From NCBI RefSeq assembly GCF_017115165.1, contig NZ_JABXKF010000050.1:1-56453 (forward strand): DNA of 56,453 nt, in the 5' to 3' direction. Positions within the stretch are counted from its first letter, which is position 1. The number at the start of each line of letters is the position of its first letter. Under the pieces are notes generated by a model. That model had not been told where the DNA came from. It saw nothing but the letters and a program-made list of their open reading frames with translations, and did no database searches. This stretch comes from Nostoc sp. LPT (GTDB taxonomy: Bacteria > Cyanobacteriota > Cyanobacteriia > Cyanobacteriales > Nostocaceae). Both the position numbers and the translations under genes were made by a program. Positions 33,916-42,942 of the stretch are shown here, piece by piece.

Positions 33916-36045
33916 ATGCTAGGAAACACACTTGTAGGAAGATACCAAATTATTAGTAACTTGGGAGGTGGGGGTTTTGGTGAAACTTTTGTGGCTTGTG
34001 ATACCCAATTACCCGGTTCACCTCTATGTGTCGTTAAGAAACTCAAACCCCAGGCAAGCGATCCAGTAACTTTGGAAACAGCTAGACGATTATTTGATAC
34101 GGAAGCACAAGTTCTGTATAAATTAGGAACTCACGATCGCATTCCTCAACTTTTAGCTTACTTTGAGGAAAATGCCGAATTCTATCTTGTACAGGAATTG
34201 ATCGAAGGTCACGATCTGAGTCAAGAATTAACATCAGGTAAAATCCTCAGTCAAGAAGAAGTTATTTCACTTTTACAAGAACTTTTGGCAATCTTAGAAT
34301 TTGTCCATCAACAGAATGTAATTCATCGTGATGTCAATCCCCACAATATCCTCAGACGCCAACCAGATGGCAAATTAATTTTAATTGATTTTGGTGCAGT
34401 GAAACAAATTGCCACTCAAGTTATTACTCCCCAAGGTCAAACTCTCGCAACAGTAGCTATTGGTACGCCTGGATATATTCCTGGCGAACAAGCTCATGGT
34501 ACGCCAAAATTAAGCAGTGATATCTATGCTGCGGGAATAATTGCTATTCAAGCTTTGACTGGATTATCACCAGAGGAAATAGTAAAAGATGGTGATACTA
34601 ATGAAATTATCTGGCACGATCAAGCTACAGTAACACCAGAATTTGCTCAATTCTTAGATAAAATGGTCTGCTACGACTTTCGGCAACGCTATCCTTCGGC
34701 AACGGTGGCATTACAAGCGCTCAAAGAGTTAAGACAACCACCTGTTCAGACAGTAGCGTTAACTCCTCCTTCTCCACCAAAAAATATCAATAAACCTCAA
34801 CCTAAAAAAGGTATATTAGGTAAAATTTTACTAACAATATTTTTCTTGACTGTTGGCACAGTAGCATCAATATTTATTTGGAGTTACATCAATTCAAATA
34901 ATGCCATAGAATTATCTAAACAAGGAAATACGTTTTTTGATTTGCAACGCTATCAAGAGGCGCTAGAAGTATATGAAAAAGCCGTTAATCTTAGACCAGA
35001 TTATGCTCAAGCTTGGAATGGTCAAGGCAAAACGCTAAATAAATTAAGAAAATACAAAGAAGCATTATTGGCCTACGACAGAGCAATTCAAATTCAGCCA
35101 GATTATTTAGATGCTTGGATTGGACGTGGCACTGTATTGGTAAATTTACAGCGATATCAAGAAGCGATCGCCTCTTTTGACAAAGCCTTAGAATTAAATA
35201 ATGACAATTCAGAAGTCTGGAATGCTAAAGGTGAAGCTTTCAGTAATTTAAACCAATATGACCAAGCAATTAAGTCTTATGAAAAGGCGATTGAACTCAA
35301 ACCAGATAATTATGAAGCTTGGTATAAAAAAGGATTAGCTTTGCAGAATTCTAGGCAATATGAAGAAGCGATCGCAGCCTATCAAAAAGTCGTTGATTTA
35401 AAACCAGACTACGAGCAAGCCTGGTATAATATAGGGAATACACTAGTCAATTTAAAACGCTATCAAGATGCATTTACAGCTTATGATAAATCGGTGCAAT
35501 ATCAGCCAGATTATTACCAAGCTTGGTTATCTAGAGGTAATATACTGCTGAATTTACAGCGTTATCCAGAAGCGATTGAATCTTTTAATCAAGTAATTAA
35601 ATACAGTCCCAGAAACTATCAAGCCTGGTATAATTTGGGCTGGTCGCTGCATCAAAACCAACGCTATGAAGAAGCAATAAAAGCTTATATTAAAGCGGCG
35701 ACACTTAAGCAAAATAACTATCAACTCTGGTATAATTTAGGTAATTCACAATACATATTGCAGAAATACGAAGATGCGATCGCGTCTTATAATAAGGCAG
35801 TTCGTTATAAAGTAGACCATTCTGAAAGCTGGTTTAGCAGAGGCAATGCTCTATTAAATTTAAAACGATATCAGGATGCGATCGCTTCTTACGATCGAGC
35901 AATAAAATACAAGCCTAATTACCAACAAGCAATAGACGGTCGCAATCAAGCCCAAATTCAACTGCAAGGCGAAAAACCAAAGCCTGTAATTGTACCAACT
36001 CTTCCATTTCCTAATTCCACCAATCCACCGCAGACGACACCCTAA
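33916..36045 (+). CDS. Membrane Ser/Thr kinase with ten TPR repeats
   Basis: 709 residues. A Hanks-type kinase domain occupies about 9-270: glycine loop LGGGGFGETF, the VAIK-like lysine in CVVKKLKP, catalytic loop HRDVNPHNILRR (His137-Arg138-Asp139), LIDFGAVKQ, and the activation-segment GTPGYIPGEQ. A proline-rich linker (about 275-298) leads to one transmembrane helix (about 302-324). The rest, about 327-690, is ten 34-residue TPR repeats (pattern AW...G..L..L.RY.EAI..Y.KAI...P). The kinase therefore faces the cytoplasm, and the TPR scaffold is probably on the other side. The lysine normally found at HRDxK is Asn141, so activity may be altered. An abrupt proline-rich tail ends the protein. 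Confidence 0.92.
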   Translation: MLGNTLVGRYQIISNLGGGGFGETFVACDTQLPGSPLCVVKKLKPQASDPVTLETARRLFDTEAQVLYKLGTHDRIPQLLAYFEENAEFYLVQELIEGHDLSQELTSGKILSQEEVISLLQELLAILEFVHQQNVIHRDVNPHNILRRQPDGKLILIDFGAVKQIATQVITPQGQTLATVAIGTPGYIPGEQAHGTPKLSSDIYAAGIIAIQALTGLSPEEIVKDGDTNEIIWHDQATVTPEFAQFLDKMVCYDFRQRYPSATVALQALKELRQPPVQTVALTPPSPPKNINKPQPKKGILGKILLTIFFLTVGTVASIFIWSYINSNNAIELSKQGNTFFDLQRYQEALEVYEKAVNLRPDYAQAWNGQGKTLNKLRKYKEALLAYDRAIQIQPDYLDAWIGRGTVLVNLQRYQEAIASFDKALELNNDNSEVWNAKGEAFSNLNQYDQAIKSYEKAIELKPDNYEAWYKKGLALQNSRQYEEAIAAYQKVVDLKPDYEQAWYNIGNTLVNLKRYQDAFTAYDKSVQYQPDYYQAWLSRGNILLNLQRYPEAIESFNQVIKYSPRNYQAWYNLGWSLHQNQRYEEAIKAYIKAATLKQNNYQLWYNLGNSQYILQKYEDAIASYNKAVRYKVDHSESWFSRGNALLNLKRYQDAIASYDRAIKYKPNYQQAIDGRNQAQIQLQGEKPKPVIVPTLPFPNSTNPPQTTP

Positions 36046-36059
36046 ACAACCTATCAAAT

Positions 36060-36235
36060 TGACCAAGCCCCGTTGGGACGGGTGTGGCGGTTGCATGGTG
36101 GTAGGGGGGAAGAACTAGCCCCAACCACCCGCATGAGTCTTTAGCCCAGCAATAAGAAGGGCAACCGTGAAGTCCTTTGGATTGAAACCAAAGGACAACA
36201 CCTTACACCCTTACACCCCTAATGAAGGTTTAGGA
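36060..36235 (+). repeat. Large intergenic repeat, copy 1
   Basis: It shares blocks with 44047-44229, which is inverted relative to it: CCAAGCCCCGTTGGG.CGGGTGT, GGTTGCATGGTGGTAGGGG, GAAGAACTAGCCCCAACCACCC, GGGCAACCGTG and ACACCCTTACACCCCTAATGAA. A hairpin segment inside (TCCTTTGG/CCAAAGGA, about 36173-36200) is in the opposite orientation to its counterpart. Confidence 0.85.
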
Positions 36236-36410
36236 TTGATGAGCTGTTACGCATTTAAGTTATATATTTACTCGTAAGGGTTGTCATTAGTCATACCCTG
36301 CGGGAAAGCCAAGCGCCTATGTCATTAGTTATTTGTATTTCAAAGAACAAATGACCAATGACAAAGGACAGTCTTAAAGGCTTAGGGAATGAAACAGCCT
36401 TGCTCCTCAT

Positions 36411-37457
36411 TCAATAGGGATTTGAATCAATCCGTCCCCTTTTAACACTCCTGAGATAGTACCCAGAAGTTGGTCTGTTTCTCAAGTTGAAGGTGTCGCC
36501 ACTGCGAACTTTCCAAATTTTGTAATTGGAAAAGGTCAAAGGCTTTCGGGGTTCGCATACTTCCGGCAGATGATTGCCAAGTACAAAGTATACTGCACCC
36601 CTACCCATAACTTTCACCAAACCGTTTTTATCCACAAGAACCGATGTACTTTCACTAACCGCTATACCTAAAACACTGCTAGATACACCGTCCTTAATTT
36701 GACGGGCAATGAAAGTCATAATTCGACCCATTCTTTCTCGTCTGTCAAAGTGCGTATCTACGATAGTTCCCTTCAAATTACTCCAATTGAAAAAGTTGTA
36801 AGTAAAAGTAATGTCTCGGTAGGGATCTTCGAGTGCGTCTCTAGTTTCAATGCCTTTTTCGGAAGAAGCGCAAGCATCATAGACACAATCACTTTGAATC
36901 ATCGCACCCGCACTAGTGCCACCAACGCCACCTCCCTTAAGGTAAACTGACTTAACAGCAGCCTCAAGCTTGGTATCTTTCCAGTTGCGGATGTATTGAC
37001 ATTGATCCCCGCCAGCAAAGAAAACTACATCAGCATTGCGGATTTTTTCATAAATCTCAGCTTTGTTTGCCTCTTTTCTATCCCTAACCAGAAGAGTTTC
37101 CACAAAATTTACGCCCTTCATGGCATAAATTAGCCGATTGTAATCGTGATTACCATTAGTGCGGAGAACTACAACATTAACTTTAGTGCTGGAGTTACTA
37201 CCTCCCCTAACTTGGTTAATCATCCACTGGATAGCATCATCGACATCGGGGCCTCCCCCACCCAAACTCAGGACTGGGCCCGCTAAGGAGGGACGGACAT
37301 CAAAGGAGGGAGTGGAGGGGCGAACATCAACAGTGTCACCCAGGAAAAAGCGTTTCCAGCTTTCAATAAAACGGGTTATCAGGAAGGTTCCCATCTTCAA
37401 CAACTTGATTCCTGTACTTTTCAAGCGCCTTGCTTTGCTTGGGAATGCCTTTGTCAT
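36411..37457 (-). CDS. Cyanophycinase-like peptidase (S51 family)
   Basis: 348 residues from ATG at 37457; a TTG six codons upstream is also in frame. The S51 fold is clear: LSLGGGGPDVDDAIQW, VVFFAGGDQCQY, the nucleophile elbow GGTSAGAMIQSD (Ser182), and the late DTHFDRRERMGRI, which all match cyanophycinases. Cyanophycinase (CphB) releases beta-Asp-Arg dipeptides from cyanophycin. The motifs around the active site fit, but this is a divergent member with about 60 extra N-terminal residues, including a repeated VDVRPS/FDVRPS. Substrate specificity is therefore inferred. No cphA lies nearby. The gene stands alone. Confidence 0.85.
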   Translation of the reverse strand: MTKAFPSKARRLKSTGIKLLKMGTFLITRFIESWKRFFLGDTVDVRPSTPSFDVRPSLAGPVLSLGGGGPDVDDAIQWMINQVRGGSNSSTKVNVVVLRTNGNHDYNRLIYAMKGVNFVETLLVRDRKEANKAEIYEKIRNADVVFFAGGDQCQYIRNWKDTKLEAAVKSVYLKGGGVGGTSAGAMIQSDCVYDACASSEKGIETRDALEDPYRDITFTYNFFNWSNLKGTIVDTHFDRRERMGRIMTFIARQIKDGVSSSVLGIAVSESTSVLVDKNGLVKVMGRGAVYFVLGNHLPEVCEPRKPLTFSNYKIWKVRSGDTFNLRNRPTSGYYLRSVKRGRIDSNPY

Positions 37458-37804
37458 ACTAAACTTCTGGAGCAAACTGCAATTATTGCTAGGCTGTGAC
37501 GTATTTTAATTGCTTATTTATTCGTGAAGTTTGTCCTTTGTCATTAGTCATTTATCAGTTGTTGTGAATAATCAATTGACTTAGGACAGTCTTGACGAAA
37601 AATGTGCAATTTGAAAAATGTGCAATTTAGATGCGCACTAGCTTAACTGTGGCACTAGATAGGGTAGAATTTCCAGCGTACAGGGCTTGTACTGTTTGTT
37701 AACGCAAAATAACGCAGAGTGATTATTAATTTTCTGCGCTACTGTACGAAAATCTCTACATTGCTTGTAGCGTTTAATTCTGACCAGATGAAATTTAAAA
37801 TAGA

Positions 37805-37990
37805 TTAGGTATTGGTTGTCACTGTCCAGATGCTTGCGTAGTTGCTGGGAATAGTTACCGAATATTCTGAATAACTGGGAACGCCGATTAAATTGTTTTC
37901 ACCATTTAGTTCTTCCTGATAATTGCCAGTAATTGGGAACCAGAAGGGTACATTTTAATCGCGATCGCCAAAGTTAAGTGCAGCAATTCC
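37805..37990 (-). pseudogene. Relic resembling the C-terminus of an alpha-amylase-family protein
   Basis: The reverse strand reads AGIAALNFGDRD, an in-frame TAA, NVPFWFPITGNYQEELNGEN and then NLIGVPSYSEYSVTIPSNYA, ASIWTVTTNT stop. The pattern NFGDRD.NVPFWFP..G.Y.EEL.GE.NL.GV resembles the C-terminal beta domain of cyanobacterial GH13 proteins. One nonsense change and the missing body make it a fragment. The family match is from memory and tentative. Confidence 0.4.
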
Positions 37991-37994
37991 TGCA

Positions 37995-38105
37995 CTATTT
38001 TTGCGTGTTGCTAGTATAAGTCGCAGCATTATTTGGGGCTAATTTCCCTAACTCTTGAGAAATCGTCTGTGCGATCGCTATGCGGGTGCTGTTGCCCAAC
38101 CATCC
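37995..38105 (-). pseudogene. Possible relic of a metal ABC-transporter binding protein
   Basis: The reverse strand reads GWLGNSTRIAIAQTISQELG then KLAPNNAATYTSNTQK stop. The pattern (W..N...AIAQTI...L..L.P.NA..Y..N) resembles the middle of ZnuA-type substrate-binding proteins. It is truncated on both sides. Weak call. Confidence 0.3.
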
Positions 38106-38172
38106 TAAAATTATTGATAATGATTTTTTTGGGACAATGCGGTATAGCTTTGCTTACCTTCAGGTTTATTAG

Positions 38173-38736
38173 CTATACTTGTAACTCAAATCCAGGTAAT
38201 ATATCTTCCCCAGAAATAATCGCTGGCATTTGAATAACTTTTACAGCTTTCAAAAGTCGGTAAATTTCCACTTGCTGATCTTGAGGATTAATTAGCCAAC
38301 CCAAACGCAAACCATTTTCTATGTATTCCTTCATTTTCGCTTGGATAGGTGCAAGCCGATCTGTCTCGGAACGCAGTTCAATTGCAAAATCGGGTACAAG
38401 TGGCGGAAATTTTTTTCGCTGTTCTAGTGTTAAAGCTTCCCACCGTTCCAACTTTACCCAAGCCGCATCAGGGGAACGTTTTGCACCATTTGGAAGTATA
38501 AAGATAGTTGAAGAACTAAAAACTTTCCCTAACTTAGCTTGACGATTCCAATTATTCAAGTCTGTAATTAAATCTGCTTCTTGATTTCCGCTTTCTCCTC
38601 CTACTGGTGGCATAATAATTAATTCTCCGGCTGCATTCATTTCCAGGCTTAAATCGCTATTGGCAATACACAATTGATAAAATTGCTCATCGGTCAAATG
38701 AGCAATCGGTTCTAGATTAAGCACAACAGTATTCAT
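38173..38736 (-). CDS. Uma2-family endonuclease-like protein (DUF820)
   Basis: 187 residues of the Uma2 family, very abundant in cyanobacteria, with a PD-(D/E)xK nuclease-like fold. The visible pieces are HLTDEQFYQLCIANSDLSLE (1-34 region), IIMPPVGGESGNQEADLITDL, then SPDAAWV (core Asp), FAIELRSETDRLAPIQAKM (Glu and following), and YIENGLRLGWLINPQDQQVEIY at the C-terminus. The usual active-site Lys position (ELRSETD) holds Arg/Ser, as in many family members. Function is unknown. A copy of the 28-bp dispersed repeat lies 36 bp upstream of the start. Confidence 0.9.
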   Translation of the reverse strand: MNTVVLNLEPIAHLTDEQFYQLCIANSDLSLEMNAAGELIIMPPVGGESGNQEADLITDLNNWNRQAKLGKVFSSSTIFILPNGAKRSPDAAWVKLERWEALTLEQRKKFPPLVPDFAIELRSETDRLAPIQAKMKEYIENGLRLGWLINPQDQQVEIYRLLKAVKVIQMPAIISGEDILPGFELQV

Positions 38737-38772
38737 TGAATCTTTCCTCGTGCCTTTGTTGCTAAGATTCCG

Positions 38773-38800
38773 TTATACCAATTCTGTATGAAGATGCATA
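38773..38800 (+). repeat. Dispersed 28-bp repeat, copy 2
   Basis: Starts TTATACCAATTCTG and ends GAAGATGCATA. 24 of 28 positions match 13474-13501. Confidence 0.6.
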
Positions 38801-39181
38801 TAACAAGACCCCTCTGTAGTTCCCCCGATGCCTTGGGAAATGTAGTCGGGGGGGGTAAATATATACAGCTTCACAAAGAAATAGTATTACCTTTATTTAA
38901 AAGTTTAGCAGGAGTAAATTAACGTGAGTTCTCATTGCCAACATCAAAGTTATTTTCCTCTGATTTTTGGTGATAATACTGCGATGCAGGTAAAAATTCT
39001 AGTATAAAATTAGGGAGTTAAAAAGTTTTTGGCTGGTGGTGGCATAGTTATTTTCAATCGGCTCTGCATTTATATTATGCAGCTTAAATGCCGATTAGCT
39101 TATAAAGCCGCGCGACCTCTAAGTTCATAATTTCCTTGCACTACCCCCACTTATTGAGCCGATACTATTTACTTGTATTAG
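38801..39181. other. Spacer with a CCCCCGA/TCGGGGG hairpin and a shared 16-mer
   Basis: No gene is seen. TCCCCCGA (about 38820) can pair with TCGGGGGG (about 38848), and AAATTAACGTGAGTTC at 38916-38931 repeats the sequence at 17586-17601. That shared 16-mer may be a residual insertion-sequence end. Confidence 0.4.
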
Positions 39182-40024
39182 CTATTTTGCCTTTCCAATC
39201 CCAGTTATTTGAAAAATTAACTCTGCCGCTTTACTCATTAGCGAAGTGTTAATCTCAAGTTGATAATTCTCCTGTTTTAAAACCTCTATCACAACTTTGC
39301 TGAAATCTGCGTTACCTTTCCTTGCACCTAAACCATTAATTGCACATTCAATTTGCCTCACCCCACAACTCAAAGCAATGAGCGAATTATCTACCGCCAT
39401 ACCCAAATCATCATGACAGTGTACTGAAACGACAACTCGATCAATATTTGCTACTCGATTAAAAATCGTTTGCAGAAGTTGCGAAAACTCTTCTGGCGAT
39501 GCTAAACCTAAGCTATCAGGAATACTAACAGTAGTAGCACCACTCTTGATTGCAGTTTCAATAGATTTACACAAAAAATCTGGCTCACTTCTGGGAGCAT
39601 CAAAAGCGCTCCATTCTACATCATTACAGTAATTGCGTGCCAGAGAAACACTCTCTTTGATTGTTGCTAATACTTCTTCTTTGCTTAATTTAGACTGATT
39701 TTTCAGATTTACCGGAGTATAAGTGTGAATTCTACCTCCAATCGCTGGTTTAATTGCTTCAGCAAGAGTGATTATTTCATCTGAATTGGAACTAGCTAGC
39801 CCACAAACAGTAGAATTTTTAATTATTTTAGAAATATTAAAGACTTCATCAAAATCTTTTTGAGAACTTCCTGGATAACCAACTTCAATAATATCTACTC
39901 CTATTTCTTCAAGCAATTGGGAGATGATAATTTTTTCTTGTAAATTCATCTTTACACCAGGCGTCAATTCTCCATCACGCATGGTGCTATCAAAAATAAT
40001 TACTTTGTGATTATTTCCTGACAT
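39182..40024 (-). CDS. Short LeuA-like (HMG-CoA lyase/isopropylmalate synthase superfamily) enzyme
   Basis: 280 residues comprising only the catalytic TIM barrel. Key motifs are IFDSTMRDGELTPGVKM (metal-binding Asp and catalytic Arg), EVGYPGSS, SAFDAPRSEPDFL, IPDSLGLASPEEF, and VVSVHCHDDLGMAVDNSL with the two metal-binding His and the adjacent Asp, then INGLGARKGNADF. It resembles 2-isopropylmalate synthase more than HMG-CoA lyase, but LeuA is about 530 residues with a leucine-binding regulatory domain that is absent here. The reaction is probably condensation of acetyl-CoA with a 2-oxoacid (inference). It has no amino-acid biosynthesis neighbours. The real housekeeping leuA is presumably elsewhere. 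Confidence 0.8.
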   Translation of the reverse strand: MSGNNHKVIIFDSTMRDGELTPGVKMNLQEKIIISQLLEEIGVDIIEVGYPGSSQKDFDEVFNISKIIKNSTVCGLASSNSDEIITLAEAIKPAIGGRIHTYTPVNLKNQSKLSKEEVLATIKESVSLARNYCNDVEWSAFDAPRSEPDFLCKSIETAIKSGATTVSIPDSLGLASPEEFSQLLQTIFNRVANIDRVVVSVHCHDDLGMAVDNSLIALSCGVRQIECAINGLGARKGNADFSKVVIEVLKQENYQLEINTSLMSKAAELIFQITGIGKAK

Positions 40025-40063
40025 ACTGGCTAGAGATAGCGATCGCTTACATCAAATACAATC

Positions 40064-40369
40064 TTAAGGAATATCCTCACTTAAGAAAACTGTCTCTAAA
40101 TCTCGATAACCACTGACAATACGTACAACTTCCACACCGCCATCAATGGGACGATAAAATATTAAATAATCTTCTACTGGAAAACTCCGTAAACCACTGG
40201 CAAAATTACCGAAACTTTGCCCTATATTAGGAAAATCAGCCAACAGTTTACACTGCTGTTTAATTTTTTCGTTGAGTCTTCGAGCCGCATCAGGATTGTA
40301 GCGGATAATATAGCGATTAATCTCTTTGAGGTCTTGCTTGGCTGGGATTGTTAAAACGTACCGACTCAT
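40064..40369 (-). CDS. ParE/RelE-family toxin
   Basis: 101 residues with the ParE layout: YVLTIPAKQDLKEINRYIIR, NPDAARRLNEKIKQQC, LLADFPNIGQSFG, then LRSFPVEDYLIFYRP and VVRIVSGYRDLETVF. It follows the antitoxin with a 1-base overlap (TAATG), the normal order for ParDE. ParE toxins inhibit gyrase; RelE relatives cleave mRNA on the ribosome. The fold alone does not decide between them, but the RDLETVF ending favours ParE. Confidence 0.88.
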   Translation of the reverse strand: MSRYVLTIPAKQDLKEINRYIIRYNPDAARRLNEKIKQQCKLLADFPNIGQSFGNFASGLRSFPVEDYLIFYRPIDGGVEVVRIVSGYRDLETVFLSEDIP

Positions 40370-40653
40370 TATTTAGCAGCCTCTGCTTGTTGCATTTGAG
40401 CTTCAGCACGTCGGATATCTTCTTCAATTTCTGCAAATACCTCTTCACCTTCAACTACTTCACCACGCTCTGAGGCTTCAATACCTTCTTGGATTTTAGC
40501 TTTCAATTCTGCTAAACGTTTTTCTTGAAGGCGATCGCGTTCATCTAGCAATCTCAATGCTTCACCCATCACCTCACTCACTGAGTGGTATCGACCACTA
40601 TTAACCTTATCCTTAACCAACTGCTCTAGTTCTGGGGTCAAAGATACATTCAC
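40369..40653 (-). CDS. ParD-like antitoxin
   Basis: 94 residues. An N-terminal ribbon-helix-helix domain (MNVSLTPELEQLVKDKVNSG, RYHSVSEVMGEALRLLDERD) would bind DNA as a dimer and autoregulate the operon. The acidic, charged C-terminus (about 50-94) wraps the toxin. It overlaps the downstream ParE start by one base. Confidence 0.88.
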   Translation of the reverse strand: MNVSLTPELEQLVKDKVNSGRYHSVSEVMGEALRLLDERDRLQEKRLAELKAKIQEGIEASERGEVVEGEEVFAEIEEDIRRAEAQMQQAEAAK

Positions 40654-40776
40654 AATTATTACCTCATTCCATTTACTCTATATCCTAACCGAAAGGAGTT
40701 GGAACAAAGTTAAAATAATTCGTAATTGATAATACTAGCCTGTAGCAAGTGTTACGAATGACAAATGACAAATGAG

Positions 40777-42837
40777 TTAATTCGCTGCTGTTTGGGCTTC
40801 TTGATAAATTATTTCTTGAAACTGGATCATATCTTTTTGTGGATCGGCGTGGCTAACTTTCACCACTATCTGTTCGCCTAAGTTCACAGAACGTTTGAAG
40901 ACCATTGGCAACTGCAAGCCCAAATCTTCTAACAAAATTAGGGCTAAGTTGCTGTCTTCTCGCAGCCACATCAACACTGTCACATCCCAAGTTTCCTCTG
41001 GATGACGGCGTAAATACTCTAGTGCATAATATCTATTAGTTTGACGTTCCACCATCGTCACCTCTTGGGTAATGCTGGTGACAGTCATCATCACTTCTTT
41101 AAGTTGATCTGCGGAAAATGGCAGAACTTCACCCCGCAAATGGGCTTTAATTTGAAAGTGGGTGAGTAAGTCACTGTAGCGGCGGATGGGAGAGGTTGCT
41201 TGGGTGTAAGTATCCAAGCCCAAACCAGCATGACGCAAAGGCGTAATGCTCATTTCACTCTTGGGCATACAACGACGCATGGCACAAGCGCGAACGAATC
41301 CAGCTGGAAGTAGCAGCAATTCCTCATCTGGAGGTAATTCTGGTTGCGGTTGACCGCGAAAAGGCAAAGGTATGTTATGAGTTTTACCATAACGAGCCGC
41401 AACTTCACCGGCAACAATCATCATTTCTGCTACTAGTTGCCGCGATGGAGAATCGTCCAAAATATCAATGTAGATCTCCTCACCTTTAACTTTGATCGTC
41501 GCTTCAGGCATAGTGATGCTAATTGCCCCTTGGGCGTAACGCCAAGCTTTGCGCCGCTGTGCCCAAGTTGCGATCGCAGCAATTTCCGGTTCTGCTTGTA
41601 CCCGTAATTGCAGCATTTCATCTACATCTTCGTAGGTGAGGCGATAAGTCGGCTTAATCAAGCTGGTGTGAATGCTGTAATCTTCTACTACCCCAGTTGT
41701 ACCTAAAATAATCCCGAAACTGAGGGCGCAACAAACCTTTCCCTGGATCAGACTCATTGGCCCAGTTGCCAACACTTCTGGAAACATGGGAATCATTCCC
41801 GTCGGTAAATAGACTGTACTACCGCGCTTTCTGGCTTCCAAATCTAATTCATCTTCCGGTACTAACCATCTAGTAGGATCGGCGATATGCACCCACAAGC
41901 GTTCCCGTCCATCGGGCAGTACTTCCCAACTTAGACCATCGTCGATCTCTGTGGTAGTTTCATCATCAATGGTGTAAACCTTCAGGTGAGTCAGATCAAG
42001 GCGGTTTGTATCTGAGTCAATCGGCGGGAAATCCAAACGCTGTTGCGCCACTTCTAATACCTTATGAGGAAATTGAATTGGAATTGAAGAACGACGCAGG
42101 AACAAGTTTTCATAAGGACTCCAGCAACCCAAATCCACCAATAGTTGAAAGGCTCCTTGGGGTGTTGTGGGTCGTCCCAGCATGGTCATAGTTTCTAATA
42201 CTGAAGCGCTGGGCGGATAAGCACGCGCCAAGGAGTCATAATTAACTCCCGTCCGCACGGTGTCAGCTATTAGCGCTGCATATTTTTCTAGTCCTTCTAA
42301 GCGCTGGCGATCGTGGCGCTGCCACTCTACTGCTTCACCTTTGAGTGCTTGCTCTACACGAGTTAAAAATTCCTGCTGTCCTTTAGCTTTTAGTGCCTCT
42401 ACTTCCAGTTGGTGCTTGCGTTCTGCCACTTGAGCAGCAGTTCTCGGCTCGTAAGCGTCTCCTTTCTGCTTGAAATAAAGTTTGTCGTCTGATAACAAGC
42501 AATAGGCGGCATAACAAGGAGGCGCGGCTGATTCTGAAAATAGCAGATTCGCCATTTGGTCTGGAGTAACTATTTCCCCATCTTCAACCAGTAATTCCCA
42601 AGCCACTTCTAAACTAGATGGGTCTAAATAAGGCTTGATCTGCTCCAAAAAGCTGGCAATCTCAGAAGGCTTGTAAGTTTGTCCGGTAACTGTATAGGTT
42701 ATTTGTCTAGGCGCGAGGCTGTGGGATTGACCACGTTCGTCTACCACAAACCAGCGGGTTTTTCCGTCTGGACGTTCTACGATGCCCAGACGGCGATCGC
42801 CTTGAACCCTAAATTCAACTAGCGTCCCCTTCTCCAC
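40777..42837 (-). CDS. RNase II/R-family exoribonuclease (RNB domain)
   Basis: 686 residues, shorter than E. coli RNase R and typical of the cyanobacterial form. An N-terminal SH3/CSD-like region (EKGTLVEFRVQGDRRLGIVE) comes first, then the RNB catalytic domain with IDDETTTEIDDGLSW (290-304), which carries the Mg2+-binding aspartates, and LWVHIADPTRWLVP. The late part has TQATSPIRRYSDLLTHFQIK, the conserved RNB arginine segment, and a short C-terminal S1-like region (LGEQIVVKVSHADPQKDMIQF). It degrades RNA 3' to 5'. It is the third gene of the rpmG-rpsR-RNase cluster, 105 bp after rpsR. Confidence 0.92.
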   Translation of the reverse strand: MEKGTLVEFRVQGDRRLGIVERPDGKTRWFVVDERGQSHSLAPRQITYTVTGQTYKPSEIASFLEQIKPYLDPSSLEVAWELLVEDGEIVTPDQMANLLFSESAAPPCYAAYCLLSDDKLYFKQKGDAYEPRTAAQVAERKHQLEVEALKAKGQQEFLTRVEQALKGEAVEWQRHDRQRLEGLEKYAALIADTVRTGVNYDSLARAYPPSASVLETMTMLGRPTTPQGAFQLLVDLGCWSPYENLFLRRSSIPIQFPHKVLEVAQQRLDFPPIDSDTNRLDLTHLKVYTIDDETTTEIDDGLSWEVLPDGRERLWVHIADPTRWLVPEDELDLEARKRGSTVYLPTGMIPMFPEVLATGPMSLIQGKVCCALSFGIILGTTGVVEDYSIHTSLIKPTYRLTYEDVDEMLQLRVQAEPEIAAIATWAQRRKAWRYAQGAISITMPEATIKVKGEEIYIDILDDSPSRQLVAEMMIVAGEVAARYGKTHNIPLPFRGQPQPELPPDEELLLLPAGFVRACAMRRCMPKSEMSITPLRHAGLGLDTYTQATSPIRRYSDLLTHFQIKAHLRGEVLPFSADQLKEVMMTVTSITQEVTMVERQTNRYYALEYLRRHPEETWDVTVLMWLREDSNLALILLEDLGLQLPMVFKRSVNLGEQIVVKVSHADPQKDMIQFQEIIYQEAQTAAN

Positions 42838-42942
42838 AACTCTCGCACTCTAATTTGGTGAACAGTTTAAATAGTTTTAAGTTAGGAGTTAGGAGTTAGA
42901 AGTTTTGATTTTTAACTCATCACTCATAACTCATCACTCTTT

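Larger units (their letters stand above)
37458..38172. other. Spacer with two decayed gene tails
   Basis: About 715 bp without an intact gene. 37458-37800 is AT-rich with short repeats (AAAATGTGCAATTT twice near 37600-37630). 37805-38105 holds the two reverse-strand relics listed separately. Confidence 0.5.

Noticed and set aside
36411..37457. Naming the gene cphB
   Set aside because: It has S51 motifs but an unusual N-terminal extension and no cphA neighbour, so only the family is claimed.
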